Counted from the stretch's first letter, positions 50,351 to 60,092 are shown. The stretch is DNA of 64,000 bases from JASLDZ01 sp965199975 (GCA_965199975.1 OZ241340.1:2604001-2668000); one strand, 5' to 3'. Translations and numbers: made by a program. Notes: generated from the sequence alone by a model not told the origin.

Positions 50351-52705
50351 TCACGCTCCGGCGACCAGCGCGATCCACGCGGCCTCGTCGATCACCTTGA
50401 CGCCCATTTCCGCCGCCGTCTTCAACTTCGAGCCTGCGCCCGGTCCCGCCACTACGAGATCGGTGCGCCGCGACACCGATCCGGCGACCTTGGCGCCGAG
50501 CCGCTCGGCCTGCGCCTTCGCCTCGTCGCGCGTGAGCTGCTCGAGCGTCCCGGTGAAGACCACCGTCTTGCCGGCGACAGCCGTGTCGGTCTTCGGCCGT
50601 TCAGCCGGCAGAATGTCGAGCTGGGCGGCGAGGTCGTCGGCCATCTCGCGGCTGTGGGGCTCGGCGTAGAAGTCGGCGAGGGCGCTCGCCGCAACTTCGC
50701 CTACCTGCCCCACGCCGGCGAGTTCGCGGAAGGCCTCGTTGGGTTGGGCGTCGGCCAGCGCGCGCGCCGCCGCCGCCACGCCGGGCCAATCCCCGAAGCG
50801 CTCAGCCACTGAGGTCGCAGAAGGCTTGTTCAGCCGCGGCATGGCCAGCCGCACTTTCTCAACCAGGGGCGCGTCGGGCCACGGATCTTCCGCCAAGGCT
50901 GCGCCGCCGAATTCGGCGAGGGCGGCGATCACCGCCGGCCGCAGGTCTCCCTGCACCTCCGTGGCGGCCCGCCCGGCGCGTGCGCGCCTCACAGCCTCGC
51001 GCCAGGCGTCGTACGCCCCGTAGTGGCGTGCCAGCAGCGCGGCGGTCTGCTCGCCGACGTGCCGCACGCCGAGCGCGTAGATGAAGCGCTCCAAGGCGAC
51101 CACCCGGCGCGCCTCGATGGCGGCTTGCAGGTTGGCGAGGGAGGTCTCGCCGTAGCCGTCCACCCCCTGCAGCACGGCGAGCTTCGCCGCGTCGGCGGCG
51201 AGGCGGAAGATGTCGGCCGGCCCCGTGATCAGGCCCTGGTCGAGGAACAGCTGCAGCTGGCGCTCGCCCAGTCCCTCGATGTCGAAGGCGCGACGCGAGA
51301 CCACGTGCTTGAGGTGCTCCAGCCGCTGGAAGGGGCAGGCGAACTCGCCCGTGCAACGTCGCACCACGCTCTCGGCGCCGGAGTGCGTCTCCTCCTTCAC
51401 CACCGGCGTCTCCAGGGCGCAGGGGCAGCGCGCGGGGAAGGCGAAGGGCTGGGGGCCCGTCGCGGAGCGGTCGGGATCGACCGGGCCTAGCACCTGGGGG
51501 ATGACGTCGCCGGCGCGCTGGATCAGCACCACGTCGCCGATGCGCACGTCCTTGCGGGCGATCTCGTCGGCGTTGTGCAGGGTGGCGTTGCGCACCACCA
51601 CGCCGCCCACCGTCACCGGGCGCAGCTTGGCCACGGGCGTCAGCGACCCGGTGCGCCCGACCTGGATGGCGATGTCCTCCAGCACCGTGCGCGCCTGCTC
51701 GGCCGGGAACTTGTGGGCGATGGCCCAGCGCGGGACGCGGCCGACGGCGCCCAGGCGGGCCTGCCAGTCCAGCCGGTCGACCTTGTAGACGACGCCGTCG
51801 ATATCGTAGCCGAGGTCGGGGCGCAGGCGCTGCAGCTGCGCATACTCCGCCGCCAGCGCGGCCTCGCATTCCACCCGTCGGCTCAGCGGGTTCACGCGGA
51901 ACCCCCAGGCGGCGAGCTTGGCCAGCGCCTCGGCCTGCGTCTGCGCGAAGGCGGCTGAGGCCTCGCCCCAGGCGTAGGCGAAGAAACGCAGGGGGCGCGT
52001 GGCGGTCACCGCGGGGTCGACCTGGCGCAGCGAGCCGGCCGCGGCGTTGCGGGGATTGGCGTAGGCGCGCGCCGGCCGGCCCTCGGCGAGCGCCGTCTCG
52101 GCGGCGGCGTTCATGGCGGCGAAGTCGGCGTGGCCGATATAGACCTCGCCCCGGATCTCTATGCGCTCGGGCCAGCCCTCCCCCGCCAGGCGGCGCGGCA
52201 GCTCGACCTCGGGCAGGGTGAAGAGGTTGGCCGTCACGTCCTCGCCGGTGCGCCCATCGCCGCGCGTGGCGCCCTGCACCAAGCGGCCGTGCTCGTAGCG
52301 GATGTTGGCGGAGAGACCGTCGATCTTGGGCTCGGCGGTGAAGGCCAGCGGGGTCGCGGCGTCGAGCTTGAGGAAACGGCGGATCCGCGCGGTCCATTCC
52401 GCCACGTCCGCATCGGAGAAGGCGTTGTCGAGCGACAGCATGGGCACGCCGTGCGTCACCGGCTGGAACTGGGTCGAGGACGCCGCCCCCACTCGCAGCG
52501 ACGGCGAGTCGGGCCGCACGAGATCGGGGAAGCGCGCCTCGAGCGCTGCATTGCGGCGCTTCAGCGCGTCGTAGTCCGCGTCGCTGACGCTCGGCGCATC
52601 CTCGGTGTGATAGGCGAGGTCGTGGGCGGCCAGCGCATGCGCCAGCCGCGCCAGCTCCTCGGCGGCGGAAGCGATGTCGAGCGCCTCCAGGTCAGTCTCG
52701 GCCAT
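50351..52705 (-). CDS. ligA: NAD-dependent DNA ligase
   Basis: 784 residues from the ATG at 52705, on the long side for LigA. Seals nicks in replication and repair using NAD. Domain order: Ia (LAYHTEDAPSVSDADYDALK), adenylation domain with the AMP-Lys motif FTAEPKIDGLSANIRYEHG, OB fold with VGRTGSLTPVAKLRPV, zinc finger with four Cys around CPCALETPVV...CTGEFACP, helix-hairpin-helix region with ALGVRHVGEQTAALLARHYG, and the C-terminal BRCT domain KTVVFTGTLEQLTRDEAKAQ. In many Caulobacterales ligA lies near recN and bamD; here the stress/YbjQ genes intervene. Confidence 0.97.
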   Translation of the reverse strand: MAETDLEALDIASAAEELARLAHALAAHDLAYHTEDAPSVSDADYDALKRRNAALEARFPDLVRPDSPSLRVGAASSTQFQPVTHGVPMLSLDNAFSDADVAEWTARIRRFLKLDAATPLAFTAEPKIDGLSANIRYEHGRLVQGATRGDGRTGEDVTANLFTLPEVELPRRLAGEGWPERIEIRGEVYIGHADFAAMNAAAETALAEGRPARAYANPRNAAAGSLRQVDPAVTATRPLRFFAYAWGEASAAFAQTQAEALAKLAAWGFRVNPLSRRVECEAALAAEYAQLQRLRPDLGYDIDGVVYKVDRLDWQARLGAVGRVPRWAIAHKFPAEQARTVLEDIAIQVGRTGSLTPVAKLRPVTVGGVVVRNATLHNADEIARKDVRIGDVVLIQRAGDVIPQVLGPVDPDRSATGPQPFAFPARCPCALETPVVKEETHSGAESVVRRCTGEFACPFQRLEHLKHVVSRRAFDIEGLGERQLQLFLDQGLITGPADIFRLAADAAKLAVLQGVDGYGETSLANLQAAIEARRVVALERFIYALGVRHVGEQTAALLARHYGAYDAWREAVRRARAGRAATEVQGDLRPAVIAALAEFGGAALAEDPWPDAPLVEKVRLAMPRLNKPSATSVAERFGDWPGVAAAARALADAQPNEAFRELAGVGQVGEVAASALADFYAEPHSREMADDLAAQLDILPAERPKTDTAVAGKTVVFTGTLEQLTRDEAKAQAERLGAKVAGSVSRRTDLVVAGPGAGSKLKTAAEMGVKVIDEAAWIALVAGA

Positions 52706-52764
52706 GCGCCCTCCCCGCGCTTCGCACACGCCACGGAAGCGGGGGCGCGCGCAAGCCTGGCGCC

Positions 52765-54027
52765 TCAGAGACCGCGCGACGCGGCGCGCTCGGGCGGGGC
52801 CCGGCGCCTGTGCGCGGGCGCGCCGGGCTCGCCGGGCTCGCCGAGGGGAATGGCCGCCAGTCCCGCCGCCGCGGCCGAGATCGCCGCGATCGCGAACAGA
52901 CCCGCGACGTCGCCCCGCGCCACGCCCGGCGTCGCCAGGGCGAGCGCCGGCGCCAGCATCTGCGGCAGGGTGTAGGCGAGGTTGAGCAGGCCGAGGTCAC
53001 GCCCCAGGCTGCGGCGCGCGGGCAAGAGGCCCAGCCACAGCTGCGCGTCGGAGGCCTGCTGCACGCCGTTGGCCACGCCCAGGAGCGTGAAGGCGCCGAC
53101 CAGCGCCACTCCCCTTCCCGCGAAGAGGAAGGCGACCATCGCCCCCACCCAGGCCCCGGCCGAGAGCCAAGCGCCCAGCCGTCGGTCCAGCCCCCGCGCC
53201 ACGGCGCGCGCGGTGGCCAGGGCGGCGGTCATGTGCATGATCGACGCGAAGGCGGTCAGCTCTGAGACCTTCACCGCCGCGTGGGCCGCGCCGATCCCCT
53301 GCTCGGCCGCCAGCCGGAACACGAGGTAGGGCCCGCTCAACGTTGCGGAGAGCGCGAGCCCGAAGCGCCAGGCCCACAGCCAGCCCAGGCCGCCGGTCGC
53401 GGGCCTCGCGTCCTGCGGCGCCCGGGTGTCGGGAACGACGGGCGGTGCGGTCGCGATCTCGGGCGCCGTGCGCACGAACGGCAGGATCAGCGCCGCGCAT
53501 GCCGCGGCGATGGCGATGTAGGGCGCGGGTCCGAAGGCGACCAGCGAGGCCACCAGCCCCGCCCCGAGGAGGTTGGCCAACGGCTGCGCCATGCCTGCGG
53601 CGCCTGCGGCGAGGCCGGCGGGGCGGCGCAGATAGCGTTCGGCGATCATGGCGGTGAGGGGCGACATGATCAGGTTCACCGCCACCTGCAGCCCGATCAG
53701 CGCAGCGGCGAGCGCCACCAGGCTCTGCGCCGCGGCCATGCCCGCATAGCTCGCCGCCAGCGCCACGAGACCGGCGAACAGCCAGGCGCGGCGGTCCACG
53801 CGCCCGCGCCAGCGGTCGCTGAGCACCCCGATCGTGACGTTGGCCACACTGGCCACCACCGCGCCGGCCAGGGTGGCCAGGCTGAAGGCGGTGACCCCGT
53901 CGGTGCGGCCCAATGCCTCCATCCGCATGGGCAGAAGGATGGCCAGGAGCGGCGTGTAGCTGAGCTTCATCCCCACGTCGGCCGCGACCAGCGCCACGGC
54001 GGAGCGGCCAGAGGCGGGGAGCCTCAT
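52765..54027 (-). CDS. MFS transporter linked to a LacI regulator
   Basis: 420 residues from the ATG at 54027, which overlaps the stop of the LacI gene (ATGA). Twelve TM segments. The MFS A-motif-like loop appears as IGVLSDRWRGRVDRRAW between TM2 and TM3. Pairing with a LacI-type sugar-responsive regulator suggests uptake of a sugar or related metabolite; the substrate is not predictable. Long Ala-rich helices and a charged Pro/Arg tail end the protein. Confidence 0.88.
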   Translation of the reverse strand: MRLPASGRSAVALVAADVGMKLSYTPLLAILLPMRMEALGRTDGVTAFSLATLAGAVVASVANVTIGVLSDRWRGRVDRRAWLFAGLVALAASYAGMAAAQSLVALAAALIGLQVAVNLIMSPLTAMIAERYLRRPAGLAAGAAGMAQPLANLLGAGLVASLVAFGPAPYIAIAAACAALILPFVRTAPEIATAPPVVPDTRAPQDARPATGGLGWLWAWRFGLALSATLSGPYLVFRLAAEQGIGAAHAAVKVSELTAFASIMHMTAALATARAVARGLDRRLGAWLSAGAWVGAMVAFLFAGRGVALVGAFTLLGVANGVQQASDAQLWLGLLPARRSLGRDLGLLNLAYTLPQMLAPALALATPGVARGDVAGLFAIAAISAAAAGLAAIPLGEPGEPGAPAHRRRAPPERAASRGL

Positions 54028-55064
54028 GGCGCCTCTCGACAAGGCGCCGGTCCCGTCGACTCCCGCACCATCAGCGTGAAGGCGAGCGATCGCTCGGGCG
54101 CATCGCCGGCGAGGAGATCGGGGCCGACCACGAGGTCCACGGCGGCGGCGGCCAACTCGGCCTTAGGCTGGCGGATGGTGGTGAGCTGCGGCCAAACCAC
54201 GCGCGCGCCGGGCGTGTCGTCGAAGCCCGCCACCGACAGCGCCTCCGGCGTGGCGATCCCGCGCCGGGCGGCGAGCGACAGCACGCCCAGCGCCATGTCG
54301 TCGTTGGAGGCGAAGATGGCCGTCGGCGGGTCGGCGAGGGCGAGGAGCCGTTCCGCCGCCGCCACGCCGGTGAGGAAGGTGAAGGCGCCCGGCGCCTCCA
54401 GCTTCACGTCGGGCGCCAACCCCGCTGCGGCCAGGGCGGCGCGATAGCCCTCCAGCCGCAGGTGGCTCGCCCCGTGGCCCGCCGGACCGCGGACGAAGCC
54501 GATCCGCCGATGGCCCAGCGCCACGAGGTGCGCGGTCATCTCGAACGCGGCGGCGCGATCGTCCATCCACACCGTGGGCGAGCGATCCGGATCACCGTCC
54601 GGCGCGATGCGGGCGTAGGGCACGCCCAGCGCCTCCACGACCGCTAGTATACCGGCGTGGTCGCAGGTCGGCGGCGGCAGGATCACGCCTTCGAGCCGCA
54701 AGGAGCGGATCGCCGCCTGGAGGTCCTGAGCCGCGGTGGGGGAGTGCGTGTCGACGCTCTCCATCACCAGATGGTAGCCGCGCTCGCGGCAGCGATCGAG
54801 CGCGCCCATGTGCACGCCCACGCCGTAAGCGGAGGCCGGGTCCTCGATGAAGAGCCCCAGCAGATACGATCGCCGCCCCGACAGGGCCCGCGCCGCGGCG
54901 TTGGGCGAGTAGCCCAGCTCGCGAATTGCGGCGAGCACGCGCTCGCGCGTGTCGTCGACCACATGACGCTCGCCGTTGACCACGCGCGACACCGTCTTGA
55001 ACGACACGCCGGCGCGCGCGGCGACGTCGCGGATGGTGACGGTGGAGGCGGGGGAGGACGGCAC
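54024..55064 (-). CDS. LacI-family transcriptional regulator
   Basis: 346 residues from the GTG at 55064; a GTG ten codons upstream (55094) is in frame. Helix-turn-helix VTIRDVAARAGVSFKTVSRV with the hinge helix SPNAAARALSGRRS, then a periplasmic-binding-like sensor domain (residues 60-340, GLFIEDPASAYGVGVHMGAL, IFASNDDMALGVLSLAARRG). The regulator and the transporter are translationally coupled, so it most likely controls its own operon. Effector unknown. Confidence 0.92.
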   Translation of the reverse strand: MPSSPASTVTIRDVAARAGVSFKTVSRVVNGERHVVDDTRERVLAAIRELGYSPNAAARALSGRRSYLLGLFIEDPASAYGVGVHMGALDRCRERGYHLVMESVDTHSPTAAQDLQAAIRSLRLEGVILPPPTCDHAGILAVVEALGVPYARIAPDGDPDRSPTVWMDDRAAAFEMTAHLVALGHRRIGFVRGPAGHGASHLRLEGYRAALAAAGLAPDVKLEAPGAFTFLTGVAAAERLLALADPPTAIFASNDDMALGVLSLAARRGIATPEALSVAGFDDTPGARVVWPQLTTIRQPKAELAAAAVDLVVGPDLLAGDAPERSLAFTLMVRESTGPAPCREAP

Positions 55065-55238
55065 GCGGGGCAGGATCCAAAGCGCTGTGCACACGATTGC
55101 GTGCGTCTTCGAGCTGTGACCCGTCCGCCTCGTGGCGCAAGACCCACGACCGCAAGTGGCGCACTGTGCGCTCAGCCCCGCGAGCGGGCCGAGCCGCGAA
55201 GGCTCGACGGCGCGGCGCGGCTGCGCTCATACTGACGC

Positions 55239-55622
55239 ATGGCGACTGACATCGACAGCTTCGATCTCGACGCCGCCGGGGTGCGTCGCTCCACCGGCGA
55301 CCTGCGCGCCTTCTCAAGCGCCTTGGCCACGCGGCTGGAGGGCGCGCTGCCCGACCGGGTCGTCGTCAAGCGGGTGCGCGACGGGCTGTTCAGCAGAGAA
55401 AGCCACGTCTCCGAGATCGAGGTCAGAGGCGAGCGAGCTGTCCACCGGCTGACGTTTACGCACGGCGGAGTGAGCGCCACGCGCGCCAAGTCGGTCCGCG
55501 GCGTGGTCATCAGCACGGCTGCGGTGAGCGCGAAGGACTGGCTGGCGGGCGTGCGCGACGAGGTGCAGGCCCTGGCTGACGCCGGCGGCTCGGCGGTCGA
55601 CGTGCTTCACGGCTTTCTCTGA
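55239..55622 (+). CDS. Unnamed 127-residue protein of the PspA/YbjQ operon
   Basis: 127 residues with no signal peptide. The N-terminal third is helical, DAAGVRRSTGDLRAFSSALA, followed by a beta-rich core DRVVVKRVRDGLFSRESHVS and EIEVRGERAVHRLTFTHGGV, and a C-terminal helix WLAGVRDEVQALAD. I do not recognise a named family. The constant position in front of two YbjQ-like genes and pspA, with 21 bp to the next gene, suggests it works with them. Function unknown. Confidence 0.75.
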   Translation: MATDIDSFDLDAAGVRRSTGDLRAFSSALATRLEGALPDRVVVKRVRDGLFSRESHVSEIEVRGERAVHRLTFTHGGVSATRAKSVRGVVISTAAVSAKDWLAGVRDEVQALADAGGSAVDVLHGFL

Positions 55623-55643
55623 GCGCACGAGGGAACGGCGGGC

Positions 55644-56582
55644 ATGTCCTTGGGATCGCTCTTCGGCCGCGGCGGCGGGTCGACCGCCGCCAACGCGGCG
55701 CAGGCCGAAGCGACGGCGCGGCTGGCGGCATGGGAAACGGCGCTGACGAGCGGCCGCCTGCCGCCCTTCGTGCAGGCGCGGCTGGAGTCCGCCGCCGCCG
55801 GTCGCACGCCGTGGATATCGACGATGACGCCGGCGGAGCTTCTGCTGGCCGGCAGCCACGGCGTGCGCCCCGTCGCCACGGTGAGCGGCACCTGCTGGTA
55901 TCAGTACGGCCGCAGCTGGACGGAGGGCCACGCGGCGGGCTGGGCCAGCGCGTTGGCCCGGATCAAGGCGGAGGCCGTGGCCTGCGGCGCCTCGGCGGTG
56001 GTGGACGTGAAGATGCGCACGGTGCAGGGCGCGGACGGTCCCAGCATGGACTTCACCCTTCTGGGCACTGCGGTGCGCATCGGCTCACTGCCGCCCAACC
56101 CCGATCCGGTCGTCGCCACCGTTCCTGCGCTGGAGTTCGTACGCTTGTTGGAGATGGGCGTGGTTCCGGTAGGGCTGGCGGTGGGCGCGCGCTACGACTG
56201 GCTCACCGACGCCGGGCGGCAGGCCGGCGGCGCGGGCTCGTGGACCAACCGACCCCTCTCAACCCTGGGCGCGTTCTGGGAGCGGGTGCGCCGCGCCGCC
56301 CACCACGAGCTGAAGAAGGACGTCGCGCGCCAGGGCACGGGCGTGCTCGCCCACACCCAGTTCGGCCAGCTGCTCAAGCAGGAGGGCGGCGAGAACAACC
56401 CCGACCGCTACCTCGGCCGCCACATCGTGATCGGCACGGTGGTGCAGACCCACGCGCGTGACGGCGTGCCCCACCACATCCGCACGGTGGTCGACATGCG
56501 CGACGATCTCTCGCCCCTGCTCGGGGCCAAGCTCCAGAGCGGCGGCGCCTACGGGCTCAACGACCAGGAAGGCGTGATCTGA
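55644..56582 (+). CDS. Two-domain YbjQ-like (heavy-metal-binding-type) protein, first copy
   Basis: 312 residues. Two YbjQ-like segments can be traced: around residues 65-155 (VRPVATVSGTCWYQYGRSWT, WASALARIKAEAVACGASAV, MDFTLLGTAVRI) and a longer, diverged one at about 165-305 (MGVVPVGLAVGARYDWLTDA, GIG-like GTVVQTHARDGVPHHIRTVV). YbjQ proteins form pentamers and are annotated as heavy-metal binding, but their ligand is uncertain. The start of the next gene overlaps the stop by one base. Confidence 0.75.
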   Translation: MSLGSLFGRGGGSTAANAAQAEATARLAAWETALTSGRLPPFVQARLESAAAGRTPWISTMTPAELLLAGSHGVRPVATVSGTCWYQYGRSWTEGHAAGWASALARIKAEAVACGASAVVDVKMRTVQGADGPSMDFTLLGTAVRIGSLPPNPDPVVATVPALEFVRLLEMGVVPVGLAVGARYDWLTDAGRQAGGAGSWTNRPLSTLGAFWERVRRAAHHELKKDVARQGTGVLAHTQFGQLLKQEGGENNPDRYLGRHIVIGTVVQTHARDGVPHHIRTVVDMRDDLSPLLGAKLQSGGAYGLNDQEGVI

Positions 56583-57403
56583 TGACGGCGACCGACGCGA
56601 TCCCCCAGCACGCGCTGGAGCGCCTGAAGGGGCTGCGAAGCGCCAACCATCCGGGGGGCGTGTTCACTTCCGACTTCTCGGTCAACGAGTTCCTGCTGGT
56701 GCGCAAGGCGGGCTTCGAGCCGGTGGGCCTTTGCGTCGGCTCCTGCATCTACCACCTGGGAATCCAATACGCCGGGTGGAACAAGAACCAGGAGATGGAT
56801 GTGCTCTCCCAGGCGATGTACCACGCACGGGAGCTGGCCATGTCGCGCATGCGCACCGAGGCCGCAGACATGGGCGCCGACGGCGTCGTGGGCGTCCGGC
56901 TGGAGGTCAAGCGGCTGGAGTGGGACTCCAATGTGCTGGAGTTCGTGGCCATCGGCACCGGTGTGGTGCATGCCCAGGGGCACACCACCTTCAAGGGGCC
57001 GAAGGGCCAGCCCTTCACCTCGGATCTCTCCGGCCAGGACTTCTGGACCCTGCTCCACGCCGGCTATCGCCCGCTGGAGATGGTCATGGGCTCCTGCGTC
57101 TACCACGTGGCGCACCGGGGCATGTTCAAGACGCTGGGCAGCGTCGGCCAGAACGTCGAGCTGACCAACTTCAGCCAAGCTCTCTACGATGCGCGCGAGA
57201 TCGCCATGGAGCGGATGCAGAACGAGGCTGCCGAAGCCAAGGCCGAGGGTGTGGTCGGCGTCATCCTTCACGAAGGCAGCCACAACTGGCAGCCGCACGT
57301 GATCGAGTTCTTCGCGGTGGGCACCGCCGTGCTGCCCATCGACACCGAGCGCGACGCCTCGACCATCCCCGATCCCCAGCTCGTGCTATCGGTCAATAGC
57401 TGA
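56582..57403 (+). CDS. Two-domain YbjQ-like protein, second copy
   Basis: 273 residues. Two repeats of the same fold: repeat 1 residues about 25-130 (GGVFTSDFSVNEFLLVRKAG, VGLCVGSCIYHLG, AMSRMRTEAADMGADGVVGV, EFVAIGTGVVH) and repeat 2 about 140-255 (PFTSDLSGQDFWTLLHAGYR, MVMGSCVYHVAH, AMERMQNEAAEAKAEGVVGV, EFFAVGTAVLP). The paired GSCxYH and EA-x-GVVGV motifs show an internal duplication. Followed 25 bp later by pspA. Confidence 0.8.
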   Translation: MTATDAIPQHALERLKGLRSANHPGGVFTSDFSVNEFLLVRKAGFEPVGLCVGSCIYHLGIQYAGWNKNQEMDVLSQAMYHARELAMSRMRTEAADMGADGVVGVRLEVKRLEWDSNVLEFVAIGTGVVHAQGHTTFKGPKGQPFTSDLSGQDFWTLLHAGYRPLEMVMGSCVYHVAHRGMFKTLGSVGQNVELTNFSQALYDAREIAMERMQNEAAEAKAEGVVGVILHEGSHNWQPHVIEFFAVGTAVLPIDTERDASTIPDPQLVLSVNS

Positions 57404-57428
57404 AGCTCGCGCAGAAGGAACCGACGCC

Positions 57429-58151
57429 ATGAGCATACTGGGCCGCGTCTCCGACATCTTCCAGTCCAAGACGCACAAGCTGCTGAACTCGCTGGAAGAC
57501 CCCAACGAGCAGCTCGACCTCTCCTACGAGAAGATGCTGACGGGGGTGCAGGAGACCAAGCGCCACCTGGCCGATGTGGTGGCCCAGCAGAAGTCGCTGG
57601 AGCGCCAGATCGCCGCCTCCGACAAGGAGGGAGAGGGCGCGCAGGCCGACGCCCGCCTGGCTGTGCAATCGAACCGCGACGACCTGGCGCGCGCCGCCCT
57701 GGTCCACCGCCAGCGCGTGCTGGACACTCGCGCGACGCTCGTCGCCGCCCACGACGCCATCACCCCGCAGGTCGACAAGCTCGCGGGCTACCTGCAGCAG
57801 CTGCAGGACCGCATCGAGCGCTTTCGCACGCAGAAGGACACGATGAAGGCCAGCTACACCGCGGCCCAGGCGCAGGTGAAGGTCACCCAGTCGATCACCG
57901 GCGTAGGCGATAAGCTGGGCGGCGTGGGCGAGACCCTGCGCCGCGCGGAGGACAAGATGCTGGGCGCGCGCGACAAGGCCGACGCCATGGGCAGCCTGCT
58001 TGAGCAGGGCGTGATCAGCGATCCGCTGGACAGGCGATCGCCCGCGGACAAGGAGCTCGGCGCACTCCGCGACGCCCACGCCGTCGATGGCGAGCTTGCG
58101 CAGCTCAAGTCCCAGATGGGCCTCGTGCAGCTTCCTCCACCAAACGAGTGA
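57429..58151 (+). CDS. pspA: PspA/IM30 family protein
   Basis: 240 residues, almost entirely helical. Starts MSILGRVSDIFQSKTHKLLN, with the typical NSLEDPNEQLDLSYEKMLTG and long coiled-coil helices (VQETKRHLADVVAQQKSLER, LAGYLQQLQDRIERFRTQKD). PspA/IM30 proteins assemble into ESCRT-III-like rods and rings that support damaged inner membrane. No pspBC or pspF is nearby, so this is the fourth gene of a different module with two YbjQ-like proteins. Confidence 0.92.
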   Translation: MSILGRVSDIFQSKTHKLLNSLEDPNEQLDLSYEKMLTGVQETKRHLADVVAQQKSLERQIAASDKEGEGAQADARLAVQSNRDDLARAALVHRQRVLDTRATLVAAHDAITPQVDKLAGYLQQLQDRIERFRTQKDTMKASYTAAQAQVKVTQSITGVGDKLGGVGETLRRAEDKMLGARDKADAMGSLLEQGVISDPLDRRSPADKELGALRDAHAVDGELAQLKSQMGLVQLPPPNE

Positions 58152-58318
58152 CCTGCCGCCCAGCGGCGCGCCTGAGGCGTGCCGCTCATGGCCGCGGTGC
58201 GGGAGCCGAAAACTCGGGGTCCGATCGTTTCAGCGCCCGCAAGTGCAGCATAGGACTGGGAATAATTTGGGTCAGGACCCCCACATCGCGGTTGAACACC
58301 TGACGGCGCACGCGGCCG
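58152..58318. other. Convergent intergenic interval
   Basis: 167 bp between the ends of pspA and recN. I see no gene and no clear terminator. Confidence 0.4.
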
Positions 58319-60031
58319 TCAGGCATGCATCAGCGCGCGGGCGGCGGCGCGGGCGGCGTCGGTGACCTCGCGGCCGGCCAGCATGCGCGCCAGCTCCTCC
58401 TCCCGCGCCGCCGCGCCCAGCGCCTCGACCCGGGTGAGGAGGGCGCCGTCGGGGCCCGCGCCCTTGGCCACCCGCCAATGCGCATCTGCGCGAGCGGCCA
58501 CCTGCGGGCTGTGGGTGACCACCAGCACCTGGCCGGTGGCGGCCAGCGCCTTGAGGCGCGCGCCCACCGCATCGGCCACTGCGCCGCCGACGCCCTGGTC
58601 CACCTCGTCGAACACCATGACCGGCCCCGCGGCCCCCGCCCCCCCGCGCGACGCCAGCGACGCCTTCAGCGCCAGGGAGAAGCGCGCCAGCTCGCCGCCC
58701 GAGGCGATGTCGCCCAACCCCCCGAAGGGCGCGCCGGGGTTGGTCGAGACCTCGAAGCTCACGCGGTCGGTCCCCGAAGCGCCGATGCGTTCGAGCGCCA
58801 GCGGCTCGATCGACACGCGAAAGCGCGCCTTGTCGAGCTTGAGCGGCGCAAGCTCGCCCGTCACCGCTGCGGCCAGTCGGCCGCCGGCCTCGCTGCGCCC
58901 TGCGGAGAGGCCGGCGGCCGCCTCGCGGTAGGCGGCCTCGGCGGCCGTGACGCGCGCGTCGGCCGCGGCCAGCGCGTCGGCCGCGCTCTCGGCTTCGCGC
59001 AAGGCGGTGGCGAAGCGCACGCGGGCGGCGGGCAGCCCCTCGACCGCGACGCCGAGCTTGCGGGCGGCGGCGCGCAGGGCGAACAGCCGCTCCTCGGCCT
59101 TCTCCAGCACCTGGGGTTCGAAGTCGAAGGCGAGCGCCGCGGCGTCCATCGCCGCGGTCGCCTCGTGCGCCTCGGTCAGCGTGCGGTCGAGCGCCTCGGC
59201 GGCGACGGTCAGGCGGAAGAGGGTCGGATCGTCGGCGGCCGCACCGGCTTGCGCGGTGCGGTCGCGCGCCCGCTCCAGCGCGCGCAGCGCGGTGGCGACG
59301 TTCTGGGTCAGCCGGTCCCCGCCAAGCGCCTTCTTGCCGTCGGCCACGTCGGCCAGCGACTTCTCCGCCCCGCCCAGGAGCGCCCGGCGCCCCACCAGCT
59401 CCTCCTCCTCCCCCTCGCGGGGATCGAGGCGGTCGAGTTCGGCCAGGCGCAGCTGCAGCTCCTCGCGATCGGTGGCGGCCCGGGCGGCGGCGGCGCGGAG
59501 TGCGACAGCGGCGCGATCGGCCTCGCGCCAAGCCTCCCACGCCGCGGCGACGCCGCGCGCCTGCGGGCGCAGGCCGGCATAGTCGTCCAGCAGCGTGCGG
59601 TGGGTGCGCGCGTCGAGCAGGCCGACCGTCTCATGCTGGCCGTGCACCTCGAGCAGGAGGGCGCCGAGTTCGCGCAGCACGCCCACGCCGGTCGGCTGGT
59701 CGTTGACGAAGGCCCGCGAACGCCCGTCGGCCGAGACCTGGCGGCGCAGGATCAGCTCCTCCCCGTCGGCGGCGTCCAGCCCGCGCGCGACAAGCACGGC
59801 GTAGGTGGGATGACCGCGCGGGGGAGCGAAGATCGCGGTCGCGCTGGCCTGCGCCGCGCCGTGCCGCACAAGCCCCGCGTCGGCGCGGGCGCCGGTCGCC
59901 AACCCCAGCGCGTCGAGCACGATGGACTTGCCCGCGCCGGTCTCGCCGGTGAGCGCGGTCAGGCCCGCCCCCGGCTGCAGGTCGAGCCGGTCGATCAGCA
60001 CCACGTCGCGGATGCTCAGGCCCGTCAGCAT
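58319..60031 (-). CDS. recN: DNA repair protein RecN
   Basis: 570 residues. SMC-like ATPase that acts at double-strand breaks. N-terminal MLTGLSIRDVVLIDRLDLQP and Walker A ALTGETGAGKSIVLDALGLA; a central coiled-coil region (about 160-370); C-terminal signature and Walker B segment IASGGELARFSLALK and VMVFDEVDQGVGGAVADAVG with VVTHSPQVAARAD. Follows bamD by 61 bp in the same direction. Confidence 0.96.
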   Translation of the reverse strand: MLTGLSIRDVVLIDRLDLQPGAGLTALTGETGAGKSIVLDALGLATGARADAGLVRHGAAQASATAIFAPPRGHPTYAVLVARGLDAADGEELILRRQVSADGRSRAFVNDQPTGVGVLRELGALLLEVHGQHETVGLLDARTHRTLLDDYAGLRPQARGVAAAWEAWREADRAAVALRAAAARAATDREELQLRLAELDRLDPREGEEEELVGRRALLGGAEKSLADVADGKKALGGDRLTQNVATALRALERARDRTAQAGAAADDPTLFRLTVAAEALDRTLTEAHEATAAMDAAALAFDFEPQVLEKAEERLFALRAAARKLGVAVEGLPAARVRFATALREAESAADALAAADARVTAAEAAYREAAAGLSAGRSEAGGRLAAAVTGELAPLKLDKARFRVSIEPLALERIGASGTDRVSFEVSTNPGAPFGGLGDIASGGELARFSLALKASLASRGGAGAAGPVMVFDEVDQGVGGAVADAVGARLKALAATGQVLVVTHSPQVAARADAHWRVAKGAGPDGALLTRVEALGAAAREEELARMLAGREVTDAARAAARALMHA

Positions 60032-60092
60032 GGCCCTTCAGGTCGGCGCGTCCGCGACTCGCGTCAAGCCGCGGGCGCGCAGAGCGCTAAGA

